This document shows, one piece after another, positions 55,908 through 64,000 of a DNA stretch of 64,000 nucleotides. The notes under the pieces were generated by a model. It made no database searches. It saw nothing but the letters and a program-made list of their open reading frames with translations, and was not told where the DNA came from. The translations under genes were made by a program, and so were the position numbers. This DNA is from Streptococcus sp. VT 162 (GTDB taxonomy: Bacteria > Bacillota > Bacilli > Lactobacillales > Streptococcaceae). How positions within the stretch are numbered: position 1 is the stretch's first letter; each line of letters starts with the position of its first letter. The stretch lies in NCBI GenBank assembly GCA_000688775.2, contig CP007628.2:1116001-1180000 (forward strand), in the 5' to 3' direction.

Positions 55908-57170
55908 TTACTCCCTTATCTGTCCGTCACCAGTAACCACATACTTGTAGCTGGTCAACTCTTTCAAGCCCATAGGCCCACGCGCATGCAGTTTCTGAGT
56001 AGAAATCCCCATCTCACATCCAAGGCCAAACTGGCCACCATCAGTGAAACGAGTCGAGGCATTGACATAAACCGCGGCAGAGTCCACTTGATCTGTAAAG
56101 TAGGCTGCAGCTTCAACATTTTCTGTCACAATGGCATCCGAATGATGGGTACTGTGAGCTTCAATATGCGCAACCGCTTCTTCTAAACTGCTCACAACCT
56201 TAACCGCTAGGATATAGTCTAAAAACTCGGTGTCAAAGTCTTGTGCCTCAGCTGCTCGACCTGAAACAAACTGACTTGCTTTGCTATCCAAACGAAATTG
56301 AATTGGTTCCAGTCCAGCTTCTTTCCGACTTGTAACCAGCACTTTCTCCAAGCGAGGAAGAAAACGTGCTGCCTTGTCTTCATGAACCAGCAAGACCTCC
56401 ATAGCATTGCAGACAGAAGGACGACTGGTTTTAGCATTGTTGATAATCGATAGAGCCTTGTCTTCGTCTGCATCCTTATCCACATAGACATGGACAATCC
56501 CAGTTCCTGTCTCGATAACGGGTACGATAGCATTTTCAACCACGGCATTGATCAAGCCAGCACCTCCACGAGGAATAAGAAGGTCTAGATAACCCTTGGC
56601 CTTCATCATAGCATAGCTACTTTCACGACTAGTATCTTCCACCAGTTGAATCACCTCTGGATGGATGATCGTCGTCTCCAAGCCCTTCTTTAAGGCTGTG
56701 ACAATAGCATGAGCTGTTTGGTAGGCGTCCTTACCACTACGAAGAACGACCGCATTGCCACTTTTGAGAGCCAAAGCAGCCGCATCAGACGTCACATTTG
56801 GACGGCTTTCATAGATAATACCAATAACCCCCATAGCCACACGTTTTTTGGTGATTACCAAGCCATTTTCAAGATGACTTGTCTCTAGGACCTCACCAAT
56901 AGGATCTGGTAAAGCAACCACTTCACGAATCCCTCTTGCCATCGCTTCTATACGTCCCTCATCCAAATAAAGACGGTCTAGCATGACATCTGAGATTTTC
57001 CCCTTGGCCGCTGCCATATCGAGGGCATTGGCCTCTAAAATCTCCTCAGTAGCTGCCAATAAATAATCAGCCATAGCTAGCAAGGCTTGGTTTTTCACTG
57101 CTTCACTGGCAGTATTGATTGATTTCTTAACAGCCTGTACCTGTTCGAATTGTTCTTGTGTACTTACCAT
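55908..57170 (-). CDS. proA: Glutamate-5-semialdehyde dehydrogenase
   Basis: A 420-residue gamma-glutamyl phosphate reductase. The catalytic Cys is in [17 protein letters not shown]. It takes the acyl phosphate made by ProB, probably by channelling. It lies nine bases downstream of proB. Confidence 0.97.
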   Translation of the reverse strand: MVSTQEQFEQVQAVKKSINTASEAVKNQALLAMADYLLAATEEILEANALDMAAAKGKISDVMLDRLYLDEGRIEAMARGIREVVALPDPIGEVLETSHLENGLVITKKRVAMGVIGIIYESRPNVTSDAAALALKSGNAVVLRSGKDAYQTAHAIVTALKKGLETTIIHPEVIQLVEDTSRESSYAMMKAKGYLDLLIPRGGAGLINAVVENAIVPVIETGTGIVHVYVDKDADEDKALSIINNAKTSRPSVCNAMEVLLVHEDKAARFLPRLEKVLVTSRKEAGLEPIQFRLDSKASQFVSGRAAEAQDFDTEFLDYILAVKVVSSLEEAVAHIEAHSTHHSDAIVTENVEAAAYFTDQVDSAAVYVNASTRFTDGGQFGLGCEMGISTQKLHARGPMGLKELTSYKYVVTGDGQIRE

Positions 57171-57179
57171 CGTTCACCT

Positions 57180-58289
57180 CTAAAATTCTGTAAAGAGCAG
57201 CTGGATTTCAGGAGTGATGGAAATCCAGTCATCACGGTGAATCAAGACTCCCTTAGCTTTTTGAGAACGGAGCATATCTTCTAGGGCTGAGACACCAAAT
57301 TGGACACGTCCCTTTCCAAGAGATTGACCTGTTTCTTTATCTGCTACTGTTACAATATCGTGGTAAGAGAAGTTTCCTTCCACTTCTACCACACCCGATA
57401 AAAGGAGACTTTTCCCGTTTTTTGAAAGTGCCTCTGCAGCTCCACCATCTACCCAAATCGTTCCCTGACTTTGAGCATAGAAGGCCAGCCATTGTTTCTG
57501 GGTACGAAGTCCCTTCTCTTGCGCAACAAAGAAGGATCCATCCTTGGTCTCCTCTGCTGCTTCAATCAAGGCATCAGATTTCATGGAAGAGCAGATATAG
57601 ACTGGCACACCTGACTCCGTCGCAATAGTTGCAGCTTTGATTTTTGTCAACATACCCCCAGTACCGTTTGACGAACCTGCTCCACCAGCCATATCAATAA
57701 TCTCACGATTGATAGTCTCGATTTTCTCCAAACGTTTGGCTGTTGGATCTGAGTTGGGATTTCCGGTATAGAGACCGTCCACATCCGTCAAGAGAACTAA
57801 AAGGTCTGCTTGGACCATCGCCGCTACCTGGGCACTCAGAGTGTCATTATCACCCACCTTGAGCTCATCAATAACGACACTGTCATTCTCGTTGATGATG
57901 GGGATTGCACCACGATGAAGCAATACAGACAAGGCCTGGTGGGCATTCTTATAGCGACGCTTATCTACAAAATCATCCTGTGTCAGCAAGATTTGTGCAG
58001 AAACGATCTGGCGCATGAGGAGGTTGGTTGTGTATTCCTCCAACAAAAGTCCCTGACCAACTGCAGCCGAAGCTTGTTTATCTGCAATCTTGGTCGGACG
58101 TTTTTTAAAACCCAAAGCTCCAAATCCAGCGGCAACTGCCCCAGATGACACTAAAATCAACTCATGTCCAGCTTCATGTAGCATAGCCAATTGCTGGGTA
58201 ATTGCCTTTACTTTACTCCTTGATAAACTCCCGTCTTCATTTGTCAAGGAGGAAGTCCCTACCTTAAAGACGATTCGTTTGTACTTCAT
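57180..58289 (-). CDS. proB: Glutamate 5-kinase
   Basis: A 369-residue enzyme with an amino-acid-kinase domain ([27 protein letters not shown]) and a C-terminal PUA domain (from about 270). It starts proline synthesis and is usually inhibited by proline. I chose the ATG 58287-58289 after CGGAGTGAGAAT; seven upstream residues are excluded. An extended -10 (TGTTATAAT) lies about 20 bases upstream of it. No T-box was seen. Confidence 0.96.
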   Translation of the reverse strand: MKYKRIVFKVGTSSLTNEDGSLSRSKVKAITQQLAMLHEAGHELILVSSGAVAAGFGALGFKKRPTKIADKQASAAVGQGLLLEEYTTNLLMRQIVSAQILLTQDDFVDKRRYKNAHQALSVLLHRGAIPIINENDSVVIDELKVGDNDTLSAQVAAMVQADLLVLLTDVDGLYTGNPNSDPTAKRLEKIETINREIIDMAGGAGSSNGTGGMLTKIKAATIATESGVPVYICSSMKSDALIEAAEETKDGSFFVAQEKGLRTQKQWLAFYAQSQGTIWVDGGAAEALSKNGKSLLLSGVVEVEGNFSYHDIVTVADKETGQSLGKGRVQFGVSALEDMLRSQKAKGVLIHRDDWISITPEIQLLFTEF

Positions 58290-58360
58290 ATTCTCACTCC
58301 GATTCTTCATATTTATCCATTATAACATGAATACTTTAAAATGGAAAAGACTTGAAATGA

Positions 58361-58390
58361 AAAAGGTTGAGACAAGGCATCTCAACTCTT
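58361..58390 (-). terminator. Terminator of cpsY-lspA-rluD
   Basis: GTTGAGA/TCTCAAC (58366-58386) followed by T5 on the minus strand, just past the rluD stop. Confidence 0.8.
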
Positions 58391-59290
58391 TTATCTATTC
58401 TCAGTTTTACGCAATCTTTCCAGCGTTTCTTTAAAAATCTCTGGAATATCTGCTGTGAACTCCAAGGTTTCACCTGTTCTCGGATGAGTAAAGCCTAGAG
58501 TCTTAGCATGGAGAAATTGCCCATGTCCCTTCAGTGTCTTACGAGGACCATAGACTTCATCACCAGCGACTGGATGGCCAATATAAGCCATATGAACACG
58601 GATTTGGTGAGTACGCCCTGTTTCCAGTTGCAACTCTAGCAAACTATAATCTCCAAAGCGTTCCAAGACTTGAAAACGAGTCACTGCTGGCTTCCCTTTA
58701 GCAGTCACTGCCTGTTTCTTACGATCTTTTTCACTACGACCAATCGGAGCTTCAATCACACCACGATCATTGGGAAGATTGCCATGAACAATCGCCCAGT
58801 ATTTGCGGAGAGACTTCTTATCCTTGAGTTCTTGAGCGAGTGCTAAGTGGGCCTCATCATTCTTAGCAATCATAAGGAGACCAGACGTGTCCTTGTCTAT
58901 GCGATGAACAATACCCGGTCGGAGAACCCCATTGATACCTGACAAGTCCTTGATATGGTACATGAGGGCATTGACCAAGGTTCCGCTAGTATGACCGGCG
59001 CTGGGATGAACCACCATCCCTTGAGGTTTGTTAACAACGGCTACATCCTCATCTTGGTAGACGATTTCTAGCGGAATATCCTCAGCCACATACTCTAAAA
59101 CCTCCGGTTCTGGCACATGGTAGGTGACGATATCCCCCTCTTGGACAGTGTATTTGGCTTTCTTTACTTGCCCATTCACCAAAACTTGTCCAGCCTTGAT
59201 TTGTTCATTCGCGAGACTGCGTGACAATTCTGTCAAGTCTGACAGAGCCTTGTCTAGACGTTGCCCACCAGTTTCAATTTTTATTTCCAT
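58391..59290 (-). CDS. rluD: 23S rRNA pseudouridine synthase RluD
   Basis: A 299-residue RluA-family synthase. An S4 domain lies at the N-terminus, and the catalytic Asp is in [35 protein letters not shown] is the C-terminal signature. It overlaps lspA by 17 bases, which is the usual pairing. Confidence 0.95.
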   Translation of the reverse strand: MEIKIETGGQRLDKALSDLTELSRSLANEQIKAGQVLVNGQVKKAKYTVQEGDIVTYHVPEPEVLEYVAEDIPLEIVYQDEDVAVVNKPQGMVVHPSAGHTSGTLVNALMYHIKDLSGINGVLRPGIVHRIDKDTSGLLMIAKNDEAHLALAQELKDKKSLRKYWAIVHGNLPNDRGVIEAPIGRSEKDRKKQAVTAKGKPAVTRFQVLERFGDYSLLELQLETGRTHQIRVHMAYIGHPVAGDEVYGPRKTLKGHGQFLHAKTLGFTHPRTGETLEFTADIPEIFKETLERLRKTENR

Positions 59291-59741
59291 TTACTTCCTC
59301 TTTAAGCATTGCAATCAATAAAACAATGACACCAACTGTCAAATAGCTGTCAGCAACATTGAAAATCGCAAAGTTGATAAAGTCTAGGTGAAACATATCC
59401 ACCACAAAACCTTGACTCATTCTGTCGATAAAGTTGCCCAGACCTCCCGCGATTATCAAGGTCAGTCCAAAAACCAACCAGAGAGAATCCTCCATGTGTT
59501 TATGTAGATACCAAATGGCACCTACCATGACGACCAGTGTAATGACAGCAAATAACCACTGCTGATCTTGCAGCATGGAGAAGGCTGCCCCACGATTTTG
59601 CAGATAGGTCAAGCTAACGAGATTGGGGATCCACGAACGAACTTCACCCAGTGGAATCTGCTGGACAACATAATTTTTGACCAACTGATCCAGCCCAATC
59701 AAAAGCAGTACAATGACTGCTACTATTCCTCTTTTTTTCAT
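59274..59741 (-). CDS. lspA: Lipoprotein signal peptidase II
   Basis: A 155-residue four-helix aspartyl protease. The catalytic Asp pair is in [17 protein letters not shown] and [11 protein letters not shown]. It cleaves the signal peptides of lipoproteins after Lgt. It overlaps cpsY by four bases and rluD by 17. Confidence 0.96.
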   Translation of the reverse strand: MKKRGIVAVIVLLLIGLDQLVKNYVVQQIPLGEVRSWIPNLVSLTYLQNRGAAFSMLQDQQWLFAVITLVVMVGAIWYLHKHMEDSLWLVFGLTLIIAGGLGNFIDRMSQGFVVDMFHLDFINFAIFNVADSYLTVGVIVLLIAMLKEEVNGNKN

Positions 59742-60646
59742 GATTTCCTCTTTTGATCAAAATATTCTTGCATAACCTCAACGAAAAGAGTCCCAGCTTG
59801 GCTAAGCTCCACCTCTTCCCGTTTGACGTAGACCATGCGATTATCTAGATTATCCTTGAGACGAATGACTGTGATGCCATTAACACTGTCACTATCTAAA
59901 AATCCAGATCCAGTCGCATAGGCATCTGTCCGCTCCAAAATACCATTCAAAGTAGCACGGTCGGTCACATTGAACATCTGCGAGCTCGCGCTGGTGTCGA
60001 CAAAGTTCTCTGAATAGTATAGATACTCATCCTTTTCCTGAGTAAACCGAACCGTTGGTAAATCCGCTAGGTCCTCCATGACCAATTCCTCTTTCTGTGC
60101 TAAAGGATGCCCTTCACGAAGATAAATGTGAGTCTGGAAAGGAATTAGTTCAATAACTTCTAAACCAAGCTTTTCAACCCGTTGCATGATGCCCTTTTTA
60201 TTTTGATTGTTGAGGTAGATAATCCCAATCTCACTGTGTCCTTGGGCTACTTCGTCTAATATTTGAACTGTGGTAGACTCAAAAATACGAAAGTTCTTAT
60301 AATCAGGATAACGCTCTGAAAAGGCCGTAATCGTTGGTGGCAAGAAGTCATAGTGCTGGCTGGCAATGGAAAATTCATCCTTTTCTTCCTCAGGATTGGC
60401 ATACTGATTTTGAAAAACATCGAAGCCTTTGACCAATTCTTGCGCTTTCTCATAAAATTCCATACCACGACGAGTCAAAAACGTTCCCGAACTCGTCCGA
60501 CGGAAAATCTTAAAACCAAGCTCTTTTTCCAAATCGCGAACAGAAATAGACAGACTCGGCTGACTAACATACATCTTTTCAGCAGCTTCACGGAAAGTAC
60601 CACTATTGGCAATAGCCACAACATAGCGTAATTGTTGAATGTTCAT
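59738..60646 (-). CDS. cpsY: LysR-type regulator CpsY/MtaR-like
   Basis: A 302-residue LysR regulator. The HTH is at the start ([20 protein letters not shown]), followed by the effector domain. This family (CpsY, MtaR, MetR) controls methionine transport and surface properties in streptococci. It overlaps lspA by four bases, so a regulator and a signal peptidase share an operon. The naming rests on general resemblance and context. Confidence 0.8.
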   Translation of the reverse strand: MNIQQLRYVVAIANSGTFREAAEKMYVSQPSLSISVRDLEKELGFKIFRRTSSGTFLTRRGMEFYEKAQELVKGFDVFQNQYANPEEEKDEFSIASQHYDFLPPTITAFSERYPDYKNFRIFESTTVQILDEVAQGHSEIGIIYLNNQNKKGIMQRVEKLGLEVIELIPFQTHIYLREGHPLAQKEELVMEDLADLPTVRFTQEKDEYLYYSENFVDTSASSQMFNVTDRATLNGILERTDAYATGSGFLDSDSVNGITVIRLKDNLDNRMVYVKREEVELSQAGTLFVEVMQEYFDQKRKS

Positions 60647-60777
60647 CTTTTACCCCCAACTTCTCTATCTGTTCATTATACCATATTTTAGAAGTTTTCC
60701 ACCTAGTAAAAATAATGTCGCTCACAAAATTCATCTACACTAGTAACAAAAAATTGTGGGTATCAAAACAAAAAAAT

Positions 60778-60808
60778 AGGCTCTCCGAAAACTCGGAAAG
60801 CCTTATTT
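60778..60808. terminator. Second terminator after rpmA
   Basis: GGCTCTCCGA/TCGGAAAGCC with T7 on the minus strand, in the gap between rpmA and cpsY. It backs up the hairpin at 60855. Confidence 0.75.
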
Positions 60809-60854
60809 TATGCTACTTCTAGCTTCCTCACCTTTTCATTTTAAGGCTCGGGAT

Positions 60855-60877
60855 AAAAAGGTTCACTGGACCTTTTT
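60855..60877 (-). terminator. First terminator after rpmA
   Basis: AAAAAGGTCC..GGACCTTTTT-like stem that overlaps the rpmA stop codon. Confidence 0.7.
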
Positions 60878-61169
60878 ATTTTGCGATTGGGTAAACAGAA
60901 ACTTGTTTCTTATCGCGACCTTTACGTTCAAAGCGTACTACGCCTTCAACTTTAGCGAACAAAGTATCGTCTCCACCACGTCCAACGTTTACACCTGGAT
61001 AGATGTGTGTACCACGTTGACGGTAAAGGATTGATCCACCTGTTACAGTTTGTCCATCAGCTGCTTTAGCTCCAAGACGTTTCGCTTGTGAATCGCGTCC
61101 GTTTGATGTAGAACCTCCACCTTTTTTGTGGGCGAAAAGTTGCAAGTTGTTAAGAGTCATTTTTAACAT
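60876..61169 (-). CDS. rpmA: 50S ribosomal protein L27 (with cleaved N-terminus)
   Basis: A 97-residue L27. It carries the Firmicute N-terminal extension [20 protein letters not shown], which is cut after LQLF by the protease Prp so that the mature protein begins AHKKGG. The uncut form cannot fit the peptidyl-transferase centre, so cleavage is essential. The Prp gene lies 16 bases upstream. Confidence 0.98.
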   Translation of the reverse strand: MLKMTLNNLQLFAHKKGGGSTSNGRDSQAKRLGAKAADGQTVTGGSILYRQRGTHIYPGVNVGRGGDDTLFAKVEGVVRFERKGRDKKQVSVYPIAK

Positions 61170-61185
61170 AATGTTTTCCTCCGTG

Positions 61186-61539
<354 letters not shown>

Positions 61540-61545
61540 TTAAAA

Positions 61546-61860
61546 TTAAGCGTTGATCGCGTTGATGACAACTTTTGTATATGGTTGACGGTGACCTTGT
61601 TTACGGTGGCTACCTTTTTTAGGTTTGTACTTGTAAGTAACAACTTTCTTTTGTTTTCCTTGTTTTTCAACAGTTCCAACTACAGTAGCTCCAGCAACTA
61701 GTGGAGTTCCGACAACAGTGTTTTCACCACCAACAAGAACAACTTCGTTAAAAGTAACTTCTTGACCAGCTTCGACGTTCAATTTTTCAACGTAAACTGC
61801 TTGACCAACTTCAACTTTAACTTGTTTTCCGCCAGTTTTGATAATTGCGTATGTGCTCAT
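61546..61860 (-). CDS. rplU: 50S ribosomal protein L21
   Basis: A 104-residue L21, [20 protein letters not shown] onward. It is first in the rplU-prp-rpmA operon. AGGAGGTGCATA precedes the ATG. Confidence 0.98.
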
Positions 61861-61995
61861 TATGCACCTCCTATGATTTTTAGGGTTTCCCCGTATTTTT
61901 GTGAAGACTCGCCTAGCATCGTGGGACGAACCACTTTATACTCACTATGTGAGCAACGATGTTCGTGCGGTTGCACAGGACTGTGCATAGTCAAC
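61861..61995 (-). promoter_or_regulatory. L21-type ribosomal protein leader
   Basis: A non-coding 135-nt 5' UTR with several conserved-looking pairing segments (CACAGTCCTGTG, GCTCACATAGTGAG, GGTTCGTCCCACGATG). It is where the L21 leader of Firmicutes is expected. Confidence 0.6.
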
Positions 61996-62001
61996 TCTTC
62001 A

Positions 62002-62030
62002 AGTATAGCATATCTTCTTTTTTCTTACAA
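62002..62030 (-). promoter_or_regulatory. rplU promoter
   Basis: Minus strand: -35 TTGTAA (62025-62030), 17-base spacer, -10 TATACT (62002-62007) with an upstream TGC (extended -10). Confidence 0.8.
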
Positions 62031-62046
62031 GTAAAATCAATTAAAA

Positions 62047-62733
62047 TTAAGCTTTTTCTTTCCCTTTTTTTCTCCAAGAAGCAAAAAGCATACTGAAGTA
62101 AAAGATACTCATCATAAGAGGAACACCTAGAATCGTCTTTTCATGATAAAAAACCGTCAAATAGGCTGAAAAAACAACTCCCAGAACAAAGCTGGTCAGT
62201 AGACTAACGAAAATCAAGCCTTCTCGTAGAAAAGGCGTATGCTTGGTCCGGAAATAATCCCCAAAAGCCAACATGGTTCGTTTAATATTCCCTGTCATAA
62301 AGGCATTATTATAGGCAATCCCCGACACTTCTCCAAAGGCTGTTGTCACCAAGCCCATACAGAAGGCCAACGGTGGAACGAGGTAGATATTGTCAACTGA
62401 CAAGGGAACAAAGCCAATGATTATGGATAAGACTGCAAGTGGAATCAAGGACAAAATCGGCTTTTTAACAATTCGTAGTTTTTCCTTATACAATGTCAGA
62501 AAAAAGACACCCATCATAAAGAAAAGCAAGGTCATTACTTTAGCACTGGCATCCGATACATTTTGTTGAATGAGTCCTACAGAAAGAAAAACGACATTCC
62601 CAGTCTGTCCAGCGACAAGGGTGTTCCCTCGCACGATAAAGGTATAAGCATCGACATACCCTGCGCAAAAAGTCAAAAAAAGCGCTAGTCTCTTAGACTG
62701 ACGTGATATTTTTCTTATTGGTAATAATCTCAT
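62047..62733 (-). CDS. YoaK/DUF1275 family membrane protein
   Basis: A 228-residue membrane protein with six or seven hydrophobic segments. FLTFCAGYVDAYTFIVRGNT and AGQTGNVVFLSVGLIQ fit the DUF1275 (YoaK) family, of unknown function. It is divergent from the oxidoreductase gene; the start may be the ATG at 62731-62733 or a later one. Confidence 0.8.
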   Translation of the reverse strand: MRLLPIRKISRQSKRLALFLTFCAGYVDAYTFIVRGNTLVAGQTGNVVFLSVGLIQQNVSDASAKVMTLLFFMMGVFFLTLYKEKLRIVKKPILSLIPLAVLSIIIGFVPLSVDNIYLVPPLAFCMGLVTTAFGEVSGIAYNNAFMTGNIKRTMLAFGDYFRTKHTPFLREGLIFVSLLTSFVLGVVFSAYLTVFYHEKTILGVPLMMSIFYFSMLFASWRKKGKEKA

Positions 62734-62888
62734 TTCCTTCCCCTTCTCATTTCATCTACTTATCTAAATATTGTACCACTTTCTCCAAGAAATGCGTAGT
62801 CCATTTGAAATTTTTTACCATCTGTTGGATAGTCCTTCTTTTCTATGATATAATGAAGGAAGGATTTGAAGTCGGAAAAGGAGTATCT

Positions 62889-63866
62889 ATGCTTAAACTA
62901 GGTGTCATCGGAACAAGCGCTATCAGCCATCATTTCATAGAGACAGCCCATGCCAGTGGCCAATACCAGTTGGTTGCTGTCTACTCTAGAAAACGAGAAA
63001 CTGCCGCAACCTTTGCTTCTCGCTATGAAAATATCCAACTCTTTGATCAATTAGAAGACTTCTTTAAGTCTTCCTTTGATGTAGTCTATATCGCCAGTCC
63101 AAACTCCTTGCATTTTGTTCAAGCCAGGGCTGCCTTGTCTGCTGGTAAGCACGTCATTCTTGAAAAGCCAGCTGTCACTCAGCCACAAGAATGGCTGAAT
63201 TTGAGACAGACAGCTAAGAAAAATCACTGTTTTATATTTGAGGCAGCTCGTAATTACCACGAGAAAGCTTTTACCACTATCAAAAACTTTTTAGCAGACA
63301 AGCAAGTGTTGGGAGCTGATTTCAATTATGCTAAGTATTCATCCAAGATGCCGAACTTGTTAGATGGGCAGACGCCAAATGTCTTTTCAGATTGTTTTGC
63401 TGGTGGAGCCCTTATGGACTTGGGGATTTATCCTCTCTATGCTGCCGTTCGCCTCTTTGGAAAGGCTCAAGACGCGATTTATCAAGCTCAACAGCTTGAC
63501 AATAGCATTGACCTAAATGGAGACGGTATCCTCTTCTACCCTGACTTTCAAGTTCATATCAAAGCTGGGAAAAACATCACTTCCAATCTTCCTTGTGAGA
63601 TTTACACAGCAGATGGAACCTTGACCCTTAACACGATTGAACATGTCCGCTCAGCTATTTTTAGCGACCACCAAGGAAATCAAGTTCAACTCCCTATCCA
63701 ACAGGCTACTCATACGATGACTGAGGAAGTTGCTGCGTTTGCTCATATGATCCAGCAACCAGACCAGACGATCTACCAGACTTGGCTGGATGATGCAAGC
63801 TCTATTCATGAGCTACTATATACTATGCGCCAGACTGCTGGCATTAGATTTGAGGCAGAAAAATGA
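62889..63866 (+). CDS. Gfo/Idh/MocA family oxidoreductase
   Basis: A 325-residue NAD(P)-dependent oxidoreductase. The Rossmann start is MLKLGVIGTSAISHHFIETA, and AGKHVILEKPAVTQP holds the catalytic Lys motif EKP. The start is the ATG 62889-62891, five bases after AAGGAG; a 62-residue extension upstream spans the promoter. The substrate is probably a sugar or polyol. Its stop overlaps the next gene by four bases. Confidence 0.9.
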   Translation: MLKLGVIGTSAISHHFIETAHASGQYQLVAVYSRKRETAATFASRYENIQLFDQLEDFFKSSFDVVYIASPNSLHFVQARAALSAGKHVILEKPAVTQPQEWLNLRQTAKKNHCFIFEAARNYHEKAFTTIKNFLADKQVLGADFNYAKYSSKMPNLLDGQTPNVFSDCFAGGALMDLGIYPLYAAVRLFGKAQDAIYQAQQLDNSIDLNGDGILFYPDFQVHIKAGKNITSNLPCEIYTADGTLTLNTIEHVRSAIFSDHQGNQVQLPIQQATHTMTEEVAAFAHMIQQPDQTIYQTWLDDASSIHELLYTMRQTAGIRFEAEK

Positions 63867-64000
63867 AAACCAAACTACCGACTGAATGGCAGGAATTGAG
63901 TGACCAACTCGGTTTCCAAGAATTTACCCCCATTCAAACTCAACTATTTGAGCCCCTTCTTGCTGGAGAAAACCTCCTAGGAGTGAGCCCAACAGGAACT
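63863..64000 (+). CDS. DEAD-box RNA helicase (3' part outside window)
   Basis: The first 46 residues of a DEAD-box helicase: MKTKLPTEWQELSDQLGFQE with the Q motif (FTPIQTQLFEPLLAG) and the first part of motif I (SPTGT). It begins with ATG overlapping the stop of the previous gene (ATGA) and continues beyond the right edge. Confidence 0.8.
   Translation, partial: MKTKLPTEWQELSDQLGFQEFTPIQTQLFEPLLAGENLLGVSPTGT

Noticed and set aside
58290..58360. T-box leader before proB
   Set aside because: The gap is too short and contains no T-box sequence (TGGN core with conserved motif).

Overview
This window looks like chromosomal core DNA from a mitis-group Streptococcus, close to S. pneumoniae, S. mitis and S. 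oralis. It carries pavA, the choline-binding glucosaminidase lytB, ciaRH, comEA/comEC behind a ComX cin-box, a PmrA relative, pepN and a BOX-type repeat. The DNA is AT-rich and most genes read on the minus strand. I saw no tRNA, rRNA, insertion sequence, prophage or CRISPR. From memory, gene order matches S. pneumoniae in long blocks, but a pepN-to-deoD block lies between lytB and pavA, and an Hsp70/J-protein pair lies between rplT and gloA. I infer a non-pneumococcal mitis-group strain; I could not run a comparison.

Layout. 1-10,083: tehB (partial), smpB, rnr, secG, rpmG, a pmrA pseudogene, coaE, mutM, era, dgkA and ybeY (trans-translation, RNA decay, secretion, DNA repair, ribosome assembly), then divergent pavA. 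10,095-16,322: nucleoside salvage (rpiA, deoB, DUF1697, punA, a glutamine amidotransferase, deoD) with a sirtuin gene between two copies of the deoD 3' end, and a 470-bp array of hairpins ahead of deoD. 16,428-24,618: a U32 protein with a probably leaderless mRNA, an FtsX-type ABC exporter, DUF3270, ciaRH, pepN. 24,740-27,441: a tight five-gene operon (DUF2829, SDR, Nudix, free-standing PEP-binding barrel, ASCH) with no function I can name. 27,556-33,260: an EbhA-like membrane coiled-coil protein, lytB, and pyrK-pyrDB behind a PyrR attenuator, then gloA. 33,358-37,807: Hsp70 plus a membrane J-domain protein.

37,982-45,141: infC-rpmI-rplT with an L20-type leader, an ABC exporter beside a decayed lactococcin-972-like bacteriocin gene, comEA-comEC, and an acetyltransferase. 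45,318-54,986: ald, phoH, a YozE protein, a GrpB-family protein, cvfB, frr, pyrH, trmFO, rsmI, yabA, a BOX element, holB and tmk. 55,107-64,000: proBAC, cpsY-lspA-rluD, rplU-prp-rpmA, a YoaK-family protein, a Gfo/Idh/MocA oxidoreductase and the start of a DEAD-box helicase.

The best candidates for undescribed biology are the DUF2829-SDR-Nudix-PEP-ASCH operon, the HscC-like Hsp70 with its membrane J-protein, and the hairpin array before deoD. Smaller points include pmrA with two in-frame TGA codons, an AUA start for infC, and several promoters fused to the terminator of the gene before.
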